Assembly (NCBI GenBank): GCA_016191785.1
Contig: JACPVJ010000016.1
Span: 208,393 to 272,392, forward strand
Direction of reading: 5' to 3'
Source of the DNA: Myxococcales bacterium
GTDB lineage: Bacteria; Myxococcota_A; Polyangia; Polyangiales; Polyangiaceae
DNA length: 64,000 nucleotides
Under the pieces are notes generated by a model. The model saw only the letters and a program-made list of their open reading frames with translations, was not told the DNA's origin and made no database searches. Below are positions 47,197 to 57,653 of this stretch, in pieces (the first letter of the stretch is position 1; each line of letters begins with the position of its first letter). The position numbers and the translations under genes were made by a program.

Positions 47197-47197
47197 C

Positions 47198-48202
47198 ATG
47201 CAGTCCCTCCCCGGCGGCGAGACGCGCTGGCAGCTCTACCGGCTGCTGAGCGACCCGGTGCGCCTGCGGCTCTTGGCGCTGGCCGCAGAGGAAGAGCTGT
47301 CGGTCGGGGAGCTGGCCGAGCTCTTGGGCGAGGCCCAGCCCAACGTGTCGCGGCACGCGGCGCCGCTCCGACAGGCGGGCCTGCTCTGTGACCGTCGTCA
47401 AGGCACGCGCACGTTGGTCCGGTTGTCCGACGAGGCGGCGCGGGACGCGGTGGTGACGGACGCGCTGGCGGCGGGCCGACGCATGTGCGAGGCCGAGGGG
47501 AGCCTGGCGAGGGTCGCGGACGTGGTCGCGTCACGCGACGAGAAGACGCGCGAGTTCTTCGCGCAGCCCGGCGACGCCGAAGTCGGGCTCTCGCCCGAGC
47601 TGCCCCTCTACCTCTCGGCCTTCGCCGAGCTGATCGGTGATCGCGCTCTGGCGGTCGACGCGGGGACTGGAGACGGCGTGCTGCTCGATCTGCTCGCCCC
47701 GGTCTACCGGCGGGTGGTCGCCATCGATCGCAGCACGGCCCAGCTCGAGCGCGCGCGTCAGCGGGTTCGGGCCCACGGCTACACCAACGTGACCTTGATC
47801 GAAGATCAAATCGGCGGAGAGCGCGTGCGCGAAGCGGTCGGGGGCGGCGCCGACCTGGTGCTGGCGGTGCGCGTCTTGCACCATGCGCCCCGCCCCAAGG
47901 CGGCGCTGAAAGATCTGGCCGAGCTCGCGCGGCCGGGCGGCAAGGTCCTGGTCATCGACTATGCCCGCCACGAGGACGAGCGCATGAGCGAGCAGCAGGC
48001 CGACGTCTGGCTGGGCTTCTCGGAGCAAGAGCTCGCGGGCTTCGCCGCCGCAGCCAAGCTCGAGCACGTCCGCGTGGGTCGGGCGCCCGAGGGCGTCCCC
48101 CGCGTCGGCGTCGATGCTCACCTTCCGTGCCTGACATTGCTCGGCACACGACCCGAAACCGTGGCGGGCCCTCGGGCGCGTCGCCCACCGATCACCGATT
48201 GA
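47198..48202 (+). CDS. ArsR-family regulator fused to a SAM-dependent methyltransferase-like domain, paralogue 2
   Basis: 334 residues. Residues 10-75 form the ArsR winged helix ([38 protein letters not shown]). Residues 140-290 form a class I methyltransferase domain ([44 protein letters not shown]). Same architecture as the gene before metH, with similar spacing but differing in sequence. It lies 17 bases upstream of ahcY. SahR-type regulators, which sense S-adenosylhomocysteine and control ahcY, share this layout, so this protein is the likely regulator of SAH hydrolysis. Catalytic activity has not been excluded. Confidence 0.9.
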   Translation: MQSLPGGETRWQLYRLLSDPVRLRLLALAAEEELSVGELAELLGEAQPNVSRHAAPLRQAGLLCDRRQGTRTLVRLSDEAARDAVVTDALAAGRRMCEAEGSLARVADVVASRDEKTREFFAQPGDAEVGLSPELPLYLSAFAELIGDRALAVDAGTGDGVLLDLLAPVYRRVVAIDRSTAQLERARQRVRAHGYTNVTLIEDQIGGERVREAVGGGADLVLAVRVLHHAPRPKAALKDLAELARPGGKVLVIDYARHEDERMSEQQADVWLGFSEQELAGFAAAAKLEHVRVGRAPEGVPRVGVDAHLPCLTLLGTRPETVAGPRARRPPITD

Positions 48203-48219
48203 AACAAGTAGGAGACATC

Positions 48220-49659
<1,440 letters not shown>

Positions 49660-49694
49660 GCTCGGCGAGCCGAGGACGGCGGCGCGTCGGCGGG

Positions 49695-49710
49695 GGCCGG
49701 CGCGCCGGCC
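49695..49710. terminator. GC-rich hairpin between convergent ahcY and FHA genes
   Basis: GGCCGGCGCGCCGGCC is a perfect 16-bp palindrome lying between the two stops. There is no T run on either strand, so it may act as a weak or factor-assisted bidirectional terminator. Confidence 0.4.
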
Positions 49711-49718
49711 GCCCGCGC

Positions 49719-50537
49719 TCACTGCTTGGCGAACCGCAGCGAGTGGCCGGCGAGAATGATCACGTCCCCGTCGTAGATCACTTTTCGCTCGACGCGACGG
49801 CCCTGGAACTGGATGCCGTTGGTCGAGCCCATGTCGACGATGTGATAGTGGCCCCGGAGCCATTCGACCGCAGCGTGCTGGCGTGACACGTTGGAGTCGT
49901 TGATGGCGAAGTCCGAGGCGTTTCGGCTGCGCCCGATGATGAAGCGCGGCTGCATGATCTGAGCGCGCTCCCCTTCGCAGTACAGGAAGATGGGGTAGGA
50001 CGGCGGACCGTCGCTCACGGCCTGAGCGCTCAGCGGGCCGGCGTGGGGCGGCGCTGCGGGGAACGGCGGGGGCTGCGCGGGCTGTGCGCCGTAGGGCCGA
50101 CCGTAGCCCCCGGGAGCGGGGGGCGTGACCGTCGACGGATGCATCGGCGGAGGGGGGGGCGCGCCGTAGCCGGGCTGAGCGCCGTAGCCCGGCGGTGCCC
50201 CATAACCCGGCGGCGGATGCGGGCTCGCTCCGTACGCCGGCGGCGGCGGCGCGTGAGCGGCCGGCGGGGGTGGCGGCGCGAAGTGAGCCGGCGGCGGAGG
50301 CGCCGACGGGACCCGCACGGGCGGCGGCGGAGGGCCGTGCCCCGAGACCATGGTCGGCGGATAGGGGGGCGGGCCCGGCGCGACCGGCGGGGGAGCTGCG
50401 GTGGGCACGCCGTGGGTGAATCGCCGAAGGGCCTCGGTGACCACGTCGTCCACCGGGCGTCCGCTCTGCCACGCCATGCGCTCGCAAGCTGCCCACAGCT
50501 CGTCGGGGCATACGAAGGAACGGGGGCGGGCGGCCAT
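49719..50537 (-). CDS. FHA-domain protein with N-terminal helical motif and Pro-rich linker
   Basis: 272 residues. Residues 1-40 resemble a small ribbon-helix-helix-like or CopG-type segment (FVCPDELWAACERMAWQSGRPVDDVVTEALRRF). Residues 45-180 are Pro/Gly/Tyr-rich. The C-terminal FHA domain (RFIIGRSRNASDFAINDSNVSRQHA, MGSTNGI) carries the Arg and Ser-Arg-x-His residues that read phosphothreonine. It is therefore a reader of the kinases in this genome, possibly bringing a DNA-binding head to phosphorylated partners. Confidence 0.88.
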   Translation of the reverse strand: MAARPRSFVCPDELWAACERMAWQSGRPVDDVVTEALRRFTHGVPTAAPPPVAPGPPPYPPTMVSGHGPPPPPVRVPSAPPPPAHFAPPPPPAAHAPPPPAYGASPHPPPGYGAPPGYGAQPGYGAPPPPPMHPSTVTPPAPGGYGRPYGAQPAQPPPFPAAPPHAGPLSAQAVSDGPPSYPIFLYCEGERAQIMQPRFIIGRSRNASDFAINDSNVSRQHAAVEWLRGHYHIVDMGSTNGIQFQGRRVERKVIYDGDVIILAGHSLRFAKQ

Positions 50538-50655
50538 TTCGCGGTCGCCATCATACAGCCCCCCCTCGGGCAGGGCGCAGCTTTCGGCGACTGGCCTCGA
50601 CCTGGGGAGTCTTGCGCGCTTTCCTGGCAGGTCACTGTTCGCCGGCGAGCTCGAA

Positions 50656-52236
50656 CTACCGGCAGGTCTGAACGTTTCGCAGCTCTTTGGCCGGCTCGCA
50701 GGACAAGGTCGAGATCTCGCAGTCCGACAGCCAGCGGCCCTGCTCCCCGCAGCCCGGGCTCGGGCCCTGCCACCCCGCGTCGGCCCAGCATTTCGTGGGG
50801 ATCCCGAGGATGGTGCTGGTTCGGCAGCCGCCCGCGACCAGGTCGTCCTTCTTCGCCCCCTTGCCGTCACAGTCGTAGTCGAAGCTGCCGTCCCCGCGGT
50901 GCTGCTCGTAGTACCGCGTTTGGCCGGGGTGGGCCTCGGGGTTCTCGTCGTAGCAGTCGAGCGCATTGGACACGTGGCCGGGAGGTTGCTTGCTCGCGCG
51001 CTGACTGTGCGCCTTGTCGCCGTAGCCGTCACGATCGAGGTCCCGATACCAGACCGGGTCGGCGCAAGGCAGCGCGTGATCGTTGGCGAGCTCGGTCAGG
51101 CGCTCGTGGATCGGCGTGAGCACGTCGACCAACACGCTACGCAGACTGTTGTCGGCCTCGGAGCTGCCCAGCACCGTGCCCGCGAGGCTGCGGTTCGCAC
51201 ACAAGCTGTTGTTCGGTTTGGGCAGCGCGAGCTGGCGAGCGGCGCCCTCGATCACTTCGATGCTCTGAGCCAGCGTGCTCTTCTCGTTGTCGCCGAACGC
51301 ACCGTCGGTGCTGGCCGAGGCCGCTCTCAGCGGCGCCGCCAGGTTCGGGACGTCGCCGAGCGCACGCCCCGACAGCGTGCGCAGGCCGATCTCGCGCAGG
51401 CCCGCCAGGACGCTGCGGCGAGCTCGGGCCGCCCTTACCCGCCCGCACGTGCCGGCCGCGGCGAGCGCCGGCGCCGCCGACTCGAGCTGCGCCGCCACGT
51501 TCAGCTTCTCCTTCGCGCGGAGGGTGATCGTCCACCTCGACGACTTCTTCTGATCGACCTGGAAGCCGGCGCCGGCCTCGCGCACGGCGAGCTCACGCCC
51601 CGACGAGGTCTTGGCCGAGAGCGTGATCACCGGAACCGCCGCCAGGACCTTCGCGGTGTAGACCAGGGGCTCTCGGCTGTCGCAAATCTGGCTCACGCAA
51701 GCCTCGAGGCTCTGGCGCGTGCTCGACCCTTCCGGTGTCGCCCCGAGCTCCTGGCCCAAGATCTCGGCCACGCTCGACAGGACCCGCATCTCGGCGTCCT
51801 CCAGCGAGACGTCGATCTCGAGCTCCCGCTCGTCGTCGGCCAAGACCCGTACGCTGGGGGCCCAGGGGCCGAGAAACCCGAGGTCCAGCGAGCCGCCCCG
51901 GGCCAAACGCTGGCGCGACGAGTGGCGGAAGCGCAGATCACCCACCGGTCGCACGTTCATGCGCAGGCGCGTCGCCGCGTCACCGTCCCCCGCGAAGCAG
52001 GCGTTAACGAAGTCGCTGCGCTCGGGGTTTGCCTTCGGCCCGAAGAAGCCCGCAACCAGGAAGTTCGGCACCGACAGGCACGCCAGGCCGCGCGTCGCCG
52101 GGCTCGCCAGCACGGCGTCGACGGCACTGCACCAGCCCTGAGGCGGCACCGGCGCGCGTTCCGCCGGTCGCGGACCAGGCTCGGCGCCGCCGCAACCCGC
52201 GATCGCAACCAGCAGCCCGAGCCAGCGCCACGACAT
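50656..52236 (-). CDS. Lipoprotein with MopE-like Asp-rich segment
   Basis: 526 residues from ATG 52236. Lipobox AIAGC (Cys15). Most of the body is a mixed alpha/beta region with no named domain. Residues 425-485 are Asp/Gly-rich with RDLDRDGYGD, LDCYDENPEAHPG and DYDCDG, the pattern of thrombospondin-3/MopE-type Ca or Cu sites. Several Cys follow to the end. A surface or periplasmic metal-binding protein is likely; no catalytic motif is visible. Confidence 0.8.
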   Translation of the reverse strand: MSWRWLGLLVAIAGCGGAEPGPRPAERAPVPPQGWCSAVDAVLASPATRGLACLSVPNFLVAGFFGPKANPERSDFVNACFAGDGDAATRLRMNVRPVGDLRFRHSSRQRLARGGSLDLGFLGPWAPSVRVLADDERELEIDVSLEDAEMRVLSSVAEILGQELGATPEGSSTRQSLEACVSQICDSREPLVYTAKVLAAVPVITLSAKTSSGRELAVREAGAGFQVDQKKSSRWTITLRAKEKLNVAAQLESAAPALAAAGTCGRVRAARARRSVLAGLREIGLRTLSGRALGDVPNLAAPLRAASASTDGAFGDNEKSTLAQSIEVIEGAARQLALPKPNNSLCANRSLAGTVLGSSEADNSLRSVLVDVLTPIHERLTELANDHALPCADPVWYRDLDRDGYGDKAHSQRASKQPPGHVSNALDCYDENPEAHPGQTRYYEQHRGDGSFDYDCDGKGAKKDDLVAGGCRTSTILGIPTKCWADAGWQGPSPGCGEQGRWLSDCEISTLSCEPAKELRNVQTCR

Positions 52237-52328
52237 GCTCGTCGGCACGATGGGCTGCAGCGCCGGTTCAGTCAAGCCGACCCGAAGCGCTTGCTGCCCG
52301 CGGCGCGCTCTTCTACGGTCCCCACACC

Positions 52329-52649
52329 ATGGCAGAGCAAGTTCGCGCCTCCCACATCCTCCTCATGTACTCGGGCTCGGCCCGATCGACGGCGACGCGC
52401 ACCCAGGCCGACGCGAAATCACAGATCCAGACGTTGAAGACTCAGATCGACGGTGGCGCGGACTTCGCCGATCTCGCGCGGCAGCACTCGGACTGCCCGT
52501 CGGGTAAGAGCGGCGGTGACCTCGGAAGCTTCGGTCGGGGGCAAATGGTCGGCCCCTTCGAAGAGACCGCCTTCGGCTTGCCCGTCGGCGGCACCAGTGG
52601 CGTGGTCGAGACCCAGTTCGGCTACCACATCATCCGCCGCACCGGCTGA
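52329..52649 (+). CDS. Parvulin-type peptidyl-prolyl isomerase
   Basis: 106 residues, a single rotamase domain without signal peptide: VRASHILLMY, FADLARQHSDCPSGKSGGDLG, MVGPFEETAFGLPVGG and ETQFGYHIIRRTG are the PpiC hallmarks. It would speed Pro isomerisation in the cytoplasm. The ATG at 52329 gives exactly the domain. It lies 92 bases from the divergent lipoprotein start. Confidence 0.95.
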   Translation: MAEQVRASHILLMYSGSARSTATRTQADAKSQIQTLKTQIDGGADFADLARQHSDCPSGKSGGDLGSFGRGQMVGPFEETAFGLPVGGTSGVVETQFGYHIIRRTG

Positions 52650-52652
52650 CCC

Positions 52653-53009
52653 TCAGCGCTGCCACTGCTGGTAGGCGTCGCGCAGGGCCCGGACCAGCTC
52701 TGCCCGGCCCAGCTGCGTGCTGACGCGGTCGGTTTCGAGCGGAATCAACGAGGCGCGCACGCTGCGAGCCAGGGCGATCAGCTCCGACGGGTCGAAGTCG
52801 AGCAGCTCGCGGGGGATGATCACCGCGAACGGTCGGAGCTCGGCCGCCCGGCTGGTGACCGAGGCCATGTCGCAGAGCTCGAGCCGCGCCCCCGCGGCGA
52901 TGGCGGTGCTCTGGCGGCACAGGGTGGCCAGCTTCGAGTCCACACCCACCAAGAGTGCACACGGAACGACACGTTGCGGAGCGGTCGGGCCGAGAGGGGG
53001 CTTGCGCAC
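52653..53009 (-). CDS. Hypothetical protein with receiver-like alpha/beta pattern
   Basis: 118 residues from GTG. The alternation of hydrophobic strands (CALLVGVDSKL, AVIIPRELLDF, ASLIPLE) and helices suggests a degenerate CheY-like fold, but the phospho-acceptor Asp cluster is not clear. No membrane segment. It converges on the parvulin gene with three bases between. Function not assigned. Confidence 0.65.
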   Translation of the reverse strand: MRKPPLGPTAPQRVVPCALLVGVDSKLATLCRQSTAIAAGARLELCDMASVTSRAAELRPFAVIIPRELLDFDPSELIALARSVRASLIPLETDRVSTQLGRAELVRALRDAYQQWQR

Positions 53010-53065
53010 GGGGGCGCGAGTCTACAACGATGCGCCGGCCGCCGCGCGAGTATAGAGTGCCGCGC

Positions 53066-53512
53066 ATGCGCTTTCTGCGGACCGGCCTGGTCCTCGTCAT
53101 GGGTTTCGCGCTGGGCACGTCCGTCGGCTGCGGGCCGTCGCGCGGTGCCCCGCGCGACGCAGCCGAGATCGCGCGGCAAGAGGCGTCGCGCCGGCTGGCG
53201 GGCGATTGGCTCCTGGTCTCGTATCAGCCCGAGACCCCGCTCGAGCCGATGTTCGCCGGGCTGCTCGCGGCGCAGATGGGAACACTGGTGGCCCGTTTCG
53301 ACGGGCAGCAGATGACCGCGACGGGCACCGGGGTGGCCACCACCCGGCGGTATCGCGTGACCCAAGCGAACGGCGATCGGGTCGCGGTCGTCACCTACGA
53401 CGAGAGCGGCATCGCGTACGACGCCGTCGGCGAGTTCAAAGGCAACGAGCTCTGGTTCGCCTCGCTCACCATCCCCTGGCGCGGGCGTGGCGTCTTGCGG
53501 CGCGTTCGCTGA
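53066..53512 (+). CDS. Small lipoprotein, lipocalin-like
   Basis: 148 residues. Signal peptide with SVGC (Cys21). After an Arg/Glu segment, residues 45-145 form consecutive beta strands (GDWLLVSYQPE, TLVARFDGQQMTATGTG, YRVTQANGDRVAVVTYD), as in lipocalin-like small proteins. No catalytic motif. Start chosen to give the signal peptide; a longer reading has none. Confidence 0.75.
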   Translation: MRFLRTGLVLVMGFALGTSVGCGPSRGAPRDAAEIARQEASRRLAGDWLLVSYQPETPLEPMFAGLLAAQMGTLVARFDGQQMTATGTGVATTRRYRVTQANGDRVAVVTYDESGIAYDAVGEFKGNELWFASLTIPWRGRGVLRRVR

Positions 53513-53521
53513 ACGCCCCGC

Positions 53522-53866
53522 CTATTTCTGCAGCCGAGCGATCCCGTCTTTGGCCAGGCCCGCGAGCGCCTGGTCGAGCTCGGCCACCGGTTGTTCGAAC
53601 TCGACGGCCACGCGATGCGGCCAGATCCCCTCCGGATCGTCCAGGTTCTTCTCGACGCGTACGACCCTACCGGTGACCTTCTTCTCTTCGCTACCCTCGG
53701 GCGGAAGCTGAACCACGATGTTGACCTGCGCCCCGACCTCGAGCGTGGTGGCGGTCACGAGCAGCATGCCCAGGCCGCTGGCGTTGTGGCTGATGGCCAT
53801 GCCTTCCTCGAGCTCGGCCACCTGCACAGGCAGCCAGACGGTGTATCGAGGTGCGCGCCGCTCCAC
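53522..53866 (-). CDS. PilZ-domain protein
   Basis: 114 residues forming one PilZ domain. The c-di-GMP motifs are present: R3-x3-R7 in ERRAPRY and NxSxxG in SHNASGLG. Then PPEGSEEKKVTGRVVRVEKN and RVAVEFEQP. It is a stand-alone adaptor that likely links cyclic di-GMP to motility or development. Its stop lies ten bases from the convergent lipoprotein stop. Confidence 0.92.
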   Translation of the reverse strand: MERRAPRYTVWLPVQVAELEEGMAISHNASGLGMLLVTATTLEVGAQVNIVVQLPPEGSEEKKVTGRVVRVEKNLDDPEGIWPHRVAVEFEQPVAELDQALAGLAKDGIARLQK

Positions 53867-53900
53867 GGTGCTTCGAGGATACCCGAACTCGGCCGCGCAG

Positions 53901-55328
53901 TCAGGCCTCGTCGTGGGGCAAGCTCACCCGGGGCGCGCGTAGGTAGACGTAGGGCGTGTACGCGAGGAAGTTCGAGACGCGGGAGGTGTAGGCGTCGGCG
54001 TAGCGCTCGAGCTGTCGGGCCAGGTAGCTCTTGTCGAGCCCGGCGCGCATCAGCAGGCCCCACCGGGGGTTGAACAACGAGCCAGCCTCCTCGGCCAGCG
54101 GCGCGATCTGAGCGTCGAGCGCGCCCAGGCGGGTCTTGGTCCTGGCCATGCGCTCCCGGAGCGCCGCCGGGTCGCCGACCGCGGCCTTTCGTTCGATCCG
54201 CTCCGCGGCCAGGCGCAAGGTCGAATAGACGTGCTCCTCGCGCTCCTTTTCGGCCATCAGACGGCTGAGCTCGGCTTGCTTCGGCCGGAACGCCTCGACG
54301 TCCAGGATCTCTTTCTCGATGTCACGCACCACCAGCGCGGTGCGCCAGCGCAAGAGGTCCTTGGTCACGTGCACGTCCGAGTAGAGATGGTCGCCGACGT
54401 ACAGGATCTCTTCGGGAGAGAGCCCGAGGTGCGCCTCGAGGATACGTGCGTTGCCGCCCAGGTACGCTCGCCCCGGTTGCATGCCCTCTTCGACCGGACG
54501 AAGCAGGCCCGACTCGTCCACCACTTCGAAGATGGGGTTCTGGGCCGTGAAGAAGTCGGGCTTGCGCGCGCGCACCAGGCTCACGTCGAACAGGTCGCGC
54601 CAGGTCATGCCCTGCGGCAAGTACGGATCGAACGCGTACCGCATCATCGCGCACGTGTAGCCCCACTCGGAGTTGGTCACGAGCAAGAGCTGCTTGCCCG
54701 AGCCCTTGAGGTCGAGCAGGCAGCTCGGGAGCTCGGGGTCGAGCTCGACGAACTCGGCCGGCGCTTTGATGATCTCGGCCTTGAGATCGCCCTCGGCATG
54801 TGTTCGATCGATTGCACCCCGCACGATCTTGTACAGCTCGGCGTACCCGAGCCCCGGGGGGAGCTTTCCCCGGTCCAAGAGGTCCACACACTGCGCGTAG
54901 AGCAGGGCCTCGGACAGCGAGAACAGCGTATTCAAAAAGACCCAGCGCGGCTCACGAAGGTCCACCACCACCCGCGAGTAGGTGGCACGCTGCGCCTCGA
55001 ACTCGAGGGTGTGCGTCCCGTGCACCGCGCGCATCACGTAGCCGAACCGACTGGCCTTGATCAGGTTTCCGAGCTCCAAATCGACGATCAGCCCGAGGAT
55101 CACGAAGCTCGCGTCGAACTCGAGGTCGGCCACGGGCCAGCCACGGGCATCGAGGCGAGCGCGCGCACGCTCCCATGCGCGGCGCTCCCAGACCTCGGTC
55201 TTGTAGTGGACCAGCGTGTAGTCCATGTCGAAGCCCACGGCCCGAATCGCCCGCAGGTTCAGCGTGCGGTTGCAGAAGATCCTCCGCTCGGGGGCGGGCG
55301 GGGCGGCCTCGCCGGGCGGGGTCGTCAC
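53901..55328 (-). CDS. HAD-family 5'-nucleotidase (IMP/GMP-type)
   Basis: 475 residues from GTG overlapping the pseudokinase stop by GTGA. HAD motif I FDMDYTLVHY (Asp34, Asp36), motif II VTNSEWGYT, and motif III/IV region ILYVGDHLYSDV are present, as in cytosolic IMP-GMP-specific nucleotidases, which also have the long helical cap seen here (residues 60-200). It dephosphorylates purine nucleotides. The overlap ties its expression to the pseudokinase. Confidence 0.92.
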   Translation of the reverse strand: MTTPPGEAAPPAPERRIFCNRTLNLRAIRAVGFDMDYTLVHYKTEVWERRAWERARARLDARGWPVADLEFDASFVILGLIVDLELGNLIKASRFGYVMRAVHGTHTLEFEAQRATYSRVVVDLREPRWVFLNTLFSLSEALLYAQCVDLLDRGKLPPGLGYAELYKIVRGAIDRTHAEGDLKAEIIKAPAEFVELDPELPSCLLDLKGSGKQLLLVTNSEWGYTCAMMRYAFDPYLPQGMTWRDLFDVSLVRARKPDFFTAQNPIFEVVDESGLLRPVEEGMQPGRAYLGGNARILEAHLGLSPEEILYVGDHLYSDVHVTKDLLRWRTALVVRDIEKEILDVEAFRPKQAELSRLMAEKEREEHVYSTLRLAAERIERKAAVGDPAALRERMARTKTRLGALDAQIAPLAEEAGSLFNPRWGLLMRAGLDKSYLARQLERYADAYTSRVSNFLAYTPYVYLRAPRVSLPHDEA

Positions 55329-57415
55329 GTCGGGACGCGGTCCAGAGCCCGCTCGAGGAACGCGATCAGCACGCCGCGAGCATGCTTCGTCGGCCGCTGA
55401 AGGTAGTTGTATGGGCGAGGGATGCCGGTTCTGAACAAGCACAGCACCGCTTCTTCGTAGGCCAGGACTCGGGCCTCGGCGGTCGTTTTGACTTGCGGCG
55501 TCGCAGCCAGGTCGCGCAGCACCGCGCCGAGCTGTGCGCACTCGCCGGGCGTGCTCGGCAAGTTGGGAGCGGCGGTGTCGGTCGGGCAACAGGCCCCTCG
55601 CACCACGGCAGACGCCGCGAGCTCGAACCAGCCCAGGGCCGACCACTCTCGCATCCCCGGCGTGACCTTGCCGGCACCCGAGACCACCAACCGACGATGG
55701 ATCTGCGAGTTGATGCCGCGGAAGTCTTTGTCCTCGCACAAGAACCCGAAGTCCTCGCGGCCCGTCAGCGTGTCGCCCTCGAAGTGGGACGCCACGCAGC
55801 GAGCGCGGTCTTCGGGTGCCGGCGGCGCGGGAAGGGCCGCGGCCGGGGCGGCGGGTGTGGTCGACGCTGCGGGTGCCGCGCGGACTTCGGCCGCCGGCGT
55901 CGACACCGCCACTCGGGCGGGCGCGCTCGACGGCGGGGAGGGGGCGCGGGTGATGATGCCGCGGTTGTTCAGGAAGAGGAGCACACCGACGCCGATGGCG
56001 ACCAAGACCACGAGGGCGACGATCACCAGGATCGGGCGCCGGCTGGCCCGGCGCATCTGTAGCTCGTCGTCGATCGGAAGCGCGATGCCCGTCGGCGGCG
56101 GGCCCGGGATGGAAGGAGGGAACGCCGAGATCGGCGGAGGGAACGCCGAACCCGGCGGCGGGAACCCGTGCGCTGGCGCGGGGGCGGGCACCGGGGCCAT
56201 GGGCGCCGGTGGGGGCGGCGGCGCGTCGAAGGGGGAGCCCGGCATCTGCGGCGGTTGGTGGACCGGTGCTTCGCGGGGCGGGACTACCGGAAGATCCAGC
56301 GCGGGCGGCTCACTCGGCGCGGCCAGCGCGCGCCGGATGTCTTCGATCGGTGCCGAGCCCATCACCGTCGTCTGGTCGTCCTCGTCGTCGTACCCGCGGG
56401 GCATGTCGTCGGGCGCTGGTTCCGAGTCGGCCACGCCGGCGGGTGAGGGAGGTGGGGGAGGTGGGGGAGGTGGAGACGGGGCGGGTCGAGCGGGCTCCGG
56501 CTCGGCCTCGACCGGAACCGGCGGAATGCTCGGCATCGGCACGGGGCGGTCGTCACGCATCGCCTTGGCGATGTCCTCGGTACTCGTCGCCACCACCGTC
56601 GCGACGTCCTCCCACTCCGACGCGCCCTCGCTGCGCGGCTCCCAGCGCTCGAGCGCCTCGATCAGCTGATCGGCGGTGCCGCGGCGGCGGGCGGTGTTCG
56701 CGACCAGGCCGAGCGACAGAAGCTCTTGCAGGCCGTCGTCGTTCACGCCCAGATCCTTGAGGCGCTGAAGCTGGCCGCTGGCGATGCTCTTCAGGAGCTG
56801 GTCCTTGGTGTCCCCGCGGAACGGGGGGCTGCCAGTGAGCGCCGAGAACAGCGTCGCGTGGAGCGCCCAGGTGTCGTCGGCTCCGCTCGGGCCCCGGCCC
56901 TGCAGGCGCTCGGGTGCGCAGTAGGCCCCGCTGGTCGGGGCCAAGAGCTGAGTCAACGTCGGCCCCTGCCGCCCGCCGGCCGGCTCGATGACGATCGAGC
57001 GGGGCGAGATCGCGCCGTGTGCCCCTCCGGCGGCGTGCAGCGCGACTACTCCCTGGCACAGGCGGATCCAGAGGGTGATGGCTTCGGCCGGCGTGAGCCG
57101 AGCGGTCTTGAGTGCCTGGTGCAGCGTCTTGCCACTGACGTGCTCGGCGACGACCACCGCGCCGCCCGCCGGCGCGCCGTCGGGCACCGCGTCCGCCGCC
57201 GGAGCATCGACCACCTCGATGATTCCCGCGAGGTGCGTGTGCCGCAATCCGACCACGCCCATCAGGGCGGCGACGCGGGCCGTCGGCAACACCGAGGCGA
57301 CCACGTCCTTCCCGGTAGTTTCATCCTGGGCAAGCCACGTGGGCGCCTTCGTCCCGGAGTCGAGTCGGGACTTGAAGCGGTAGCGCCCGCTGAGGAGTGC
57401 GGTCGGAGCCTGCAT
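55325..57415 (-). CDS. Membrane-anchored pseudokinase
   Basis: 696 residues from ATG 57415 (an upstream GTG at 57439 is possible). The Hanks-type fold is recognisable (APERLQG, DDTWALHATLFSALTG), but catalytic residues are gone: the P-loop reads SGTKAPTW, VAxK reads VASVL, HRDxKPxN reads HGAISPRSI at 133-141, and no DFG follows. A Pro-rich linker of about 170 residues, one membrane segment near 470-490, and an external region of about 200 residues with several Cys follow. It probably serves as a scaffold or sensor. Coupled to the nucleotidase and divergent from an active kinase. Confidence 0.93.
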   Translation of the reverse strand: MQAPTALLSGRYRFKSRLDSGTKAPTWLAQDETTGKDVVASVLPTARVAALMGVVGLRHTHLAGIIEVVDAPAADAVPDGAPAGGAVVVAEHVSGKTLHQALKTARLTPAEAITLWIRLCQGVVALHAAGGAHGAISPRSIVIEPAGGRQGPTLTQLLAPTSGAYCAPERLQGRGPSGADDTWALHATLFSALTGSPPFRGDTKDQLLKSIASGQLQRLKDLGVNDDGLQELLSLGLVANTARRRGTADQLIEALERWEPRSEGASEWEDVATVVATSTEDIAKAMRDDRPVPMPSIPPVPVEAEPEPARPAPSPPPPPPPPPSPAGVADSEPAPDDMPRGYDDEDDQTTVMGSAPIEDIRRALAAPSEPPALDLPVVPPREAPVHQPPQMPGSPFDAPPPPPAPMAPVPAPAPAHGFPPPGSAFPPPISAFPPSIPGPPPTGIALPIDDELQMRRASRRPILVIVALVVLVAIGVGVLLFLNNRGIITRAPSPPSSAPARVAVSTPAAEVRAAPAASTTPAAPAAALPAPPAPEDRARCVASHFEGDTLTGREDFGFLCEDKDFRGINSQIHRRLVVSGAGKVTPGMREWSALGWFELAASAVVRGACCPTDTAAPNLPSTPGECAQLGAVLRDLAATPQVKTTAEARVLAYEEAVLCLFRTGIPRPYNYLQRPTKHARGVLIAFLERALDRVPT

Positions 57416-57653
57416 GCGTGGATCTCGATCGACGGCCACTTTACATCAGGCCCTCGGGCGAACCCCACCATTTGGCGCGGCGCGCACTTAGCGAAGCGCT
57501 CCGGACGAACGCGCAGGGCCGGCCTCCGCACATTACCCGACCGGCAGAAAGCCCGGCGGATCGCCCGGTCCAGCTGTCGATCGGGCGAGGGGCCCACGAC
57601 GCCCTTGCTCCGCGCCTGGACTGATAGGAAGATCGTGTATTGCGGTTCATGGA

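Noticed and set aside
47136..47197. SAH riboswitch upstream of the regulator-ahcY pair
   Set aside because: The noncoding stretch is only 62 bases and shows a promoter and a palindrome but no aptamer-like structure.
57440..57653. Possible small gene or RNA in the divergent kinase intergenic region
   Set aside because: No ribosome site with a believable frame, and no hairpin plus T run; codon use of the short frames is not coding-like.
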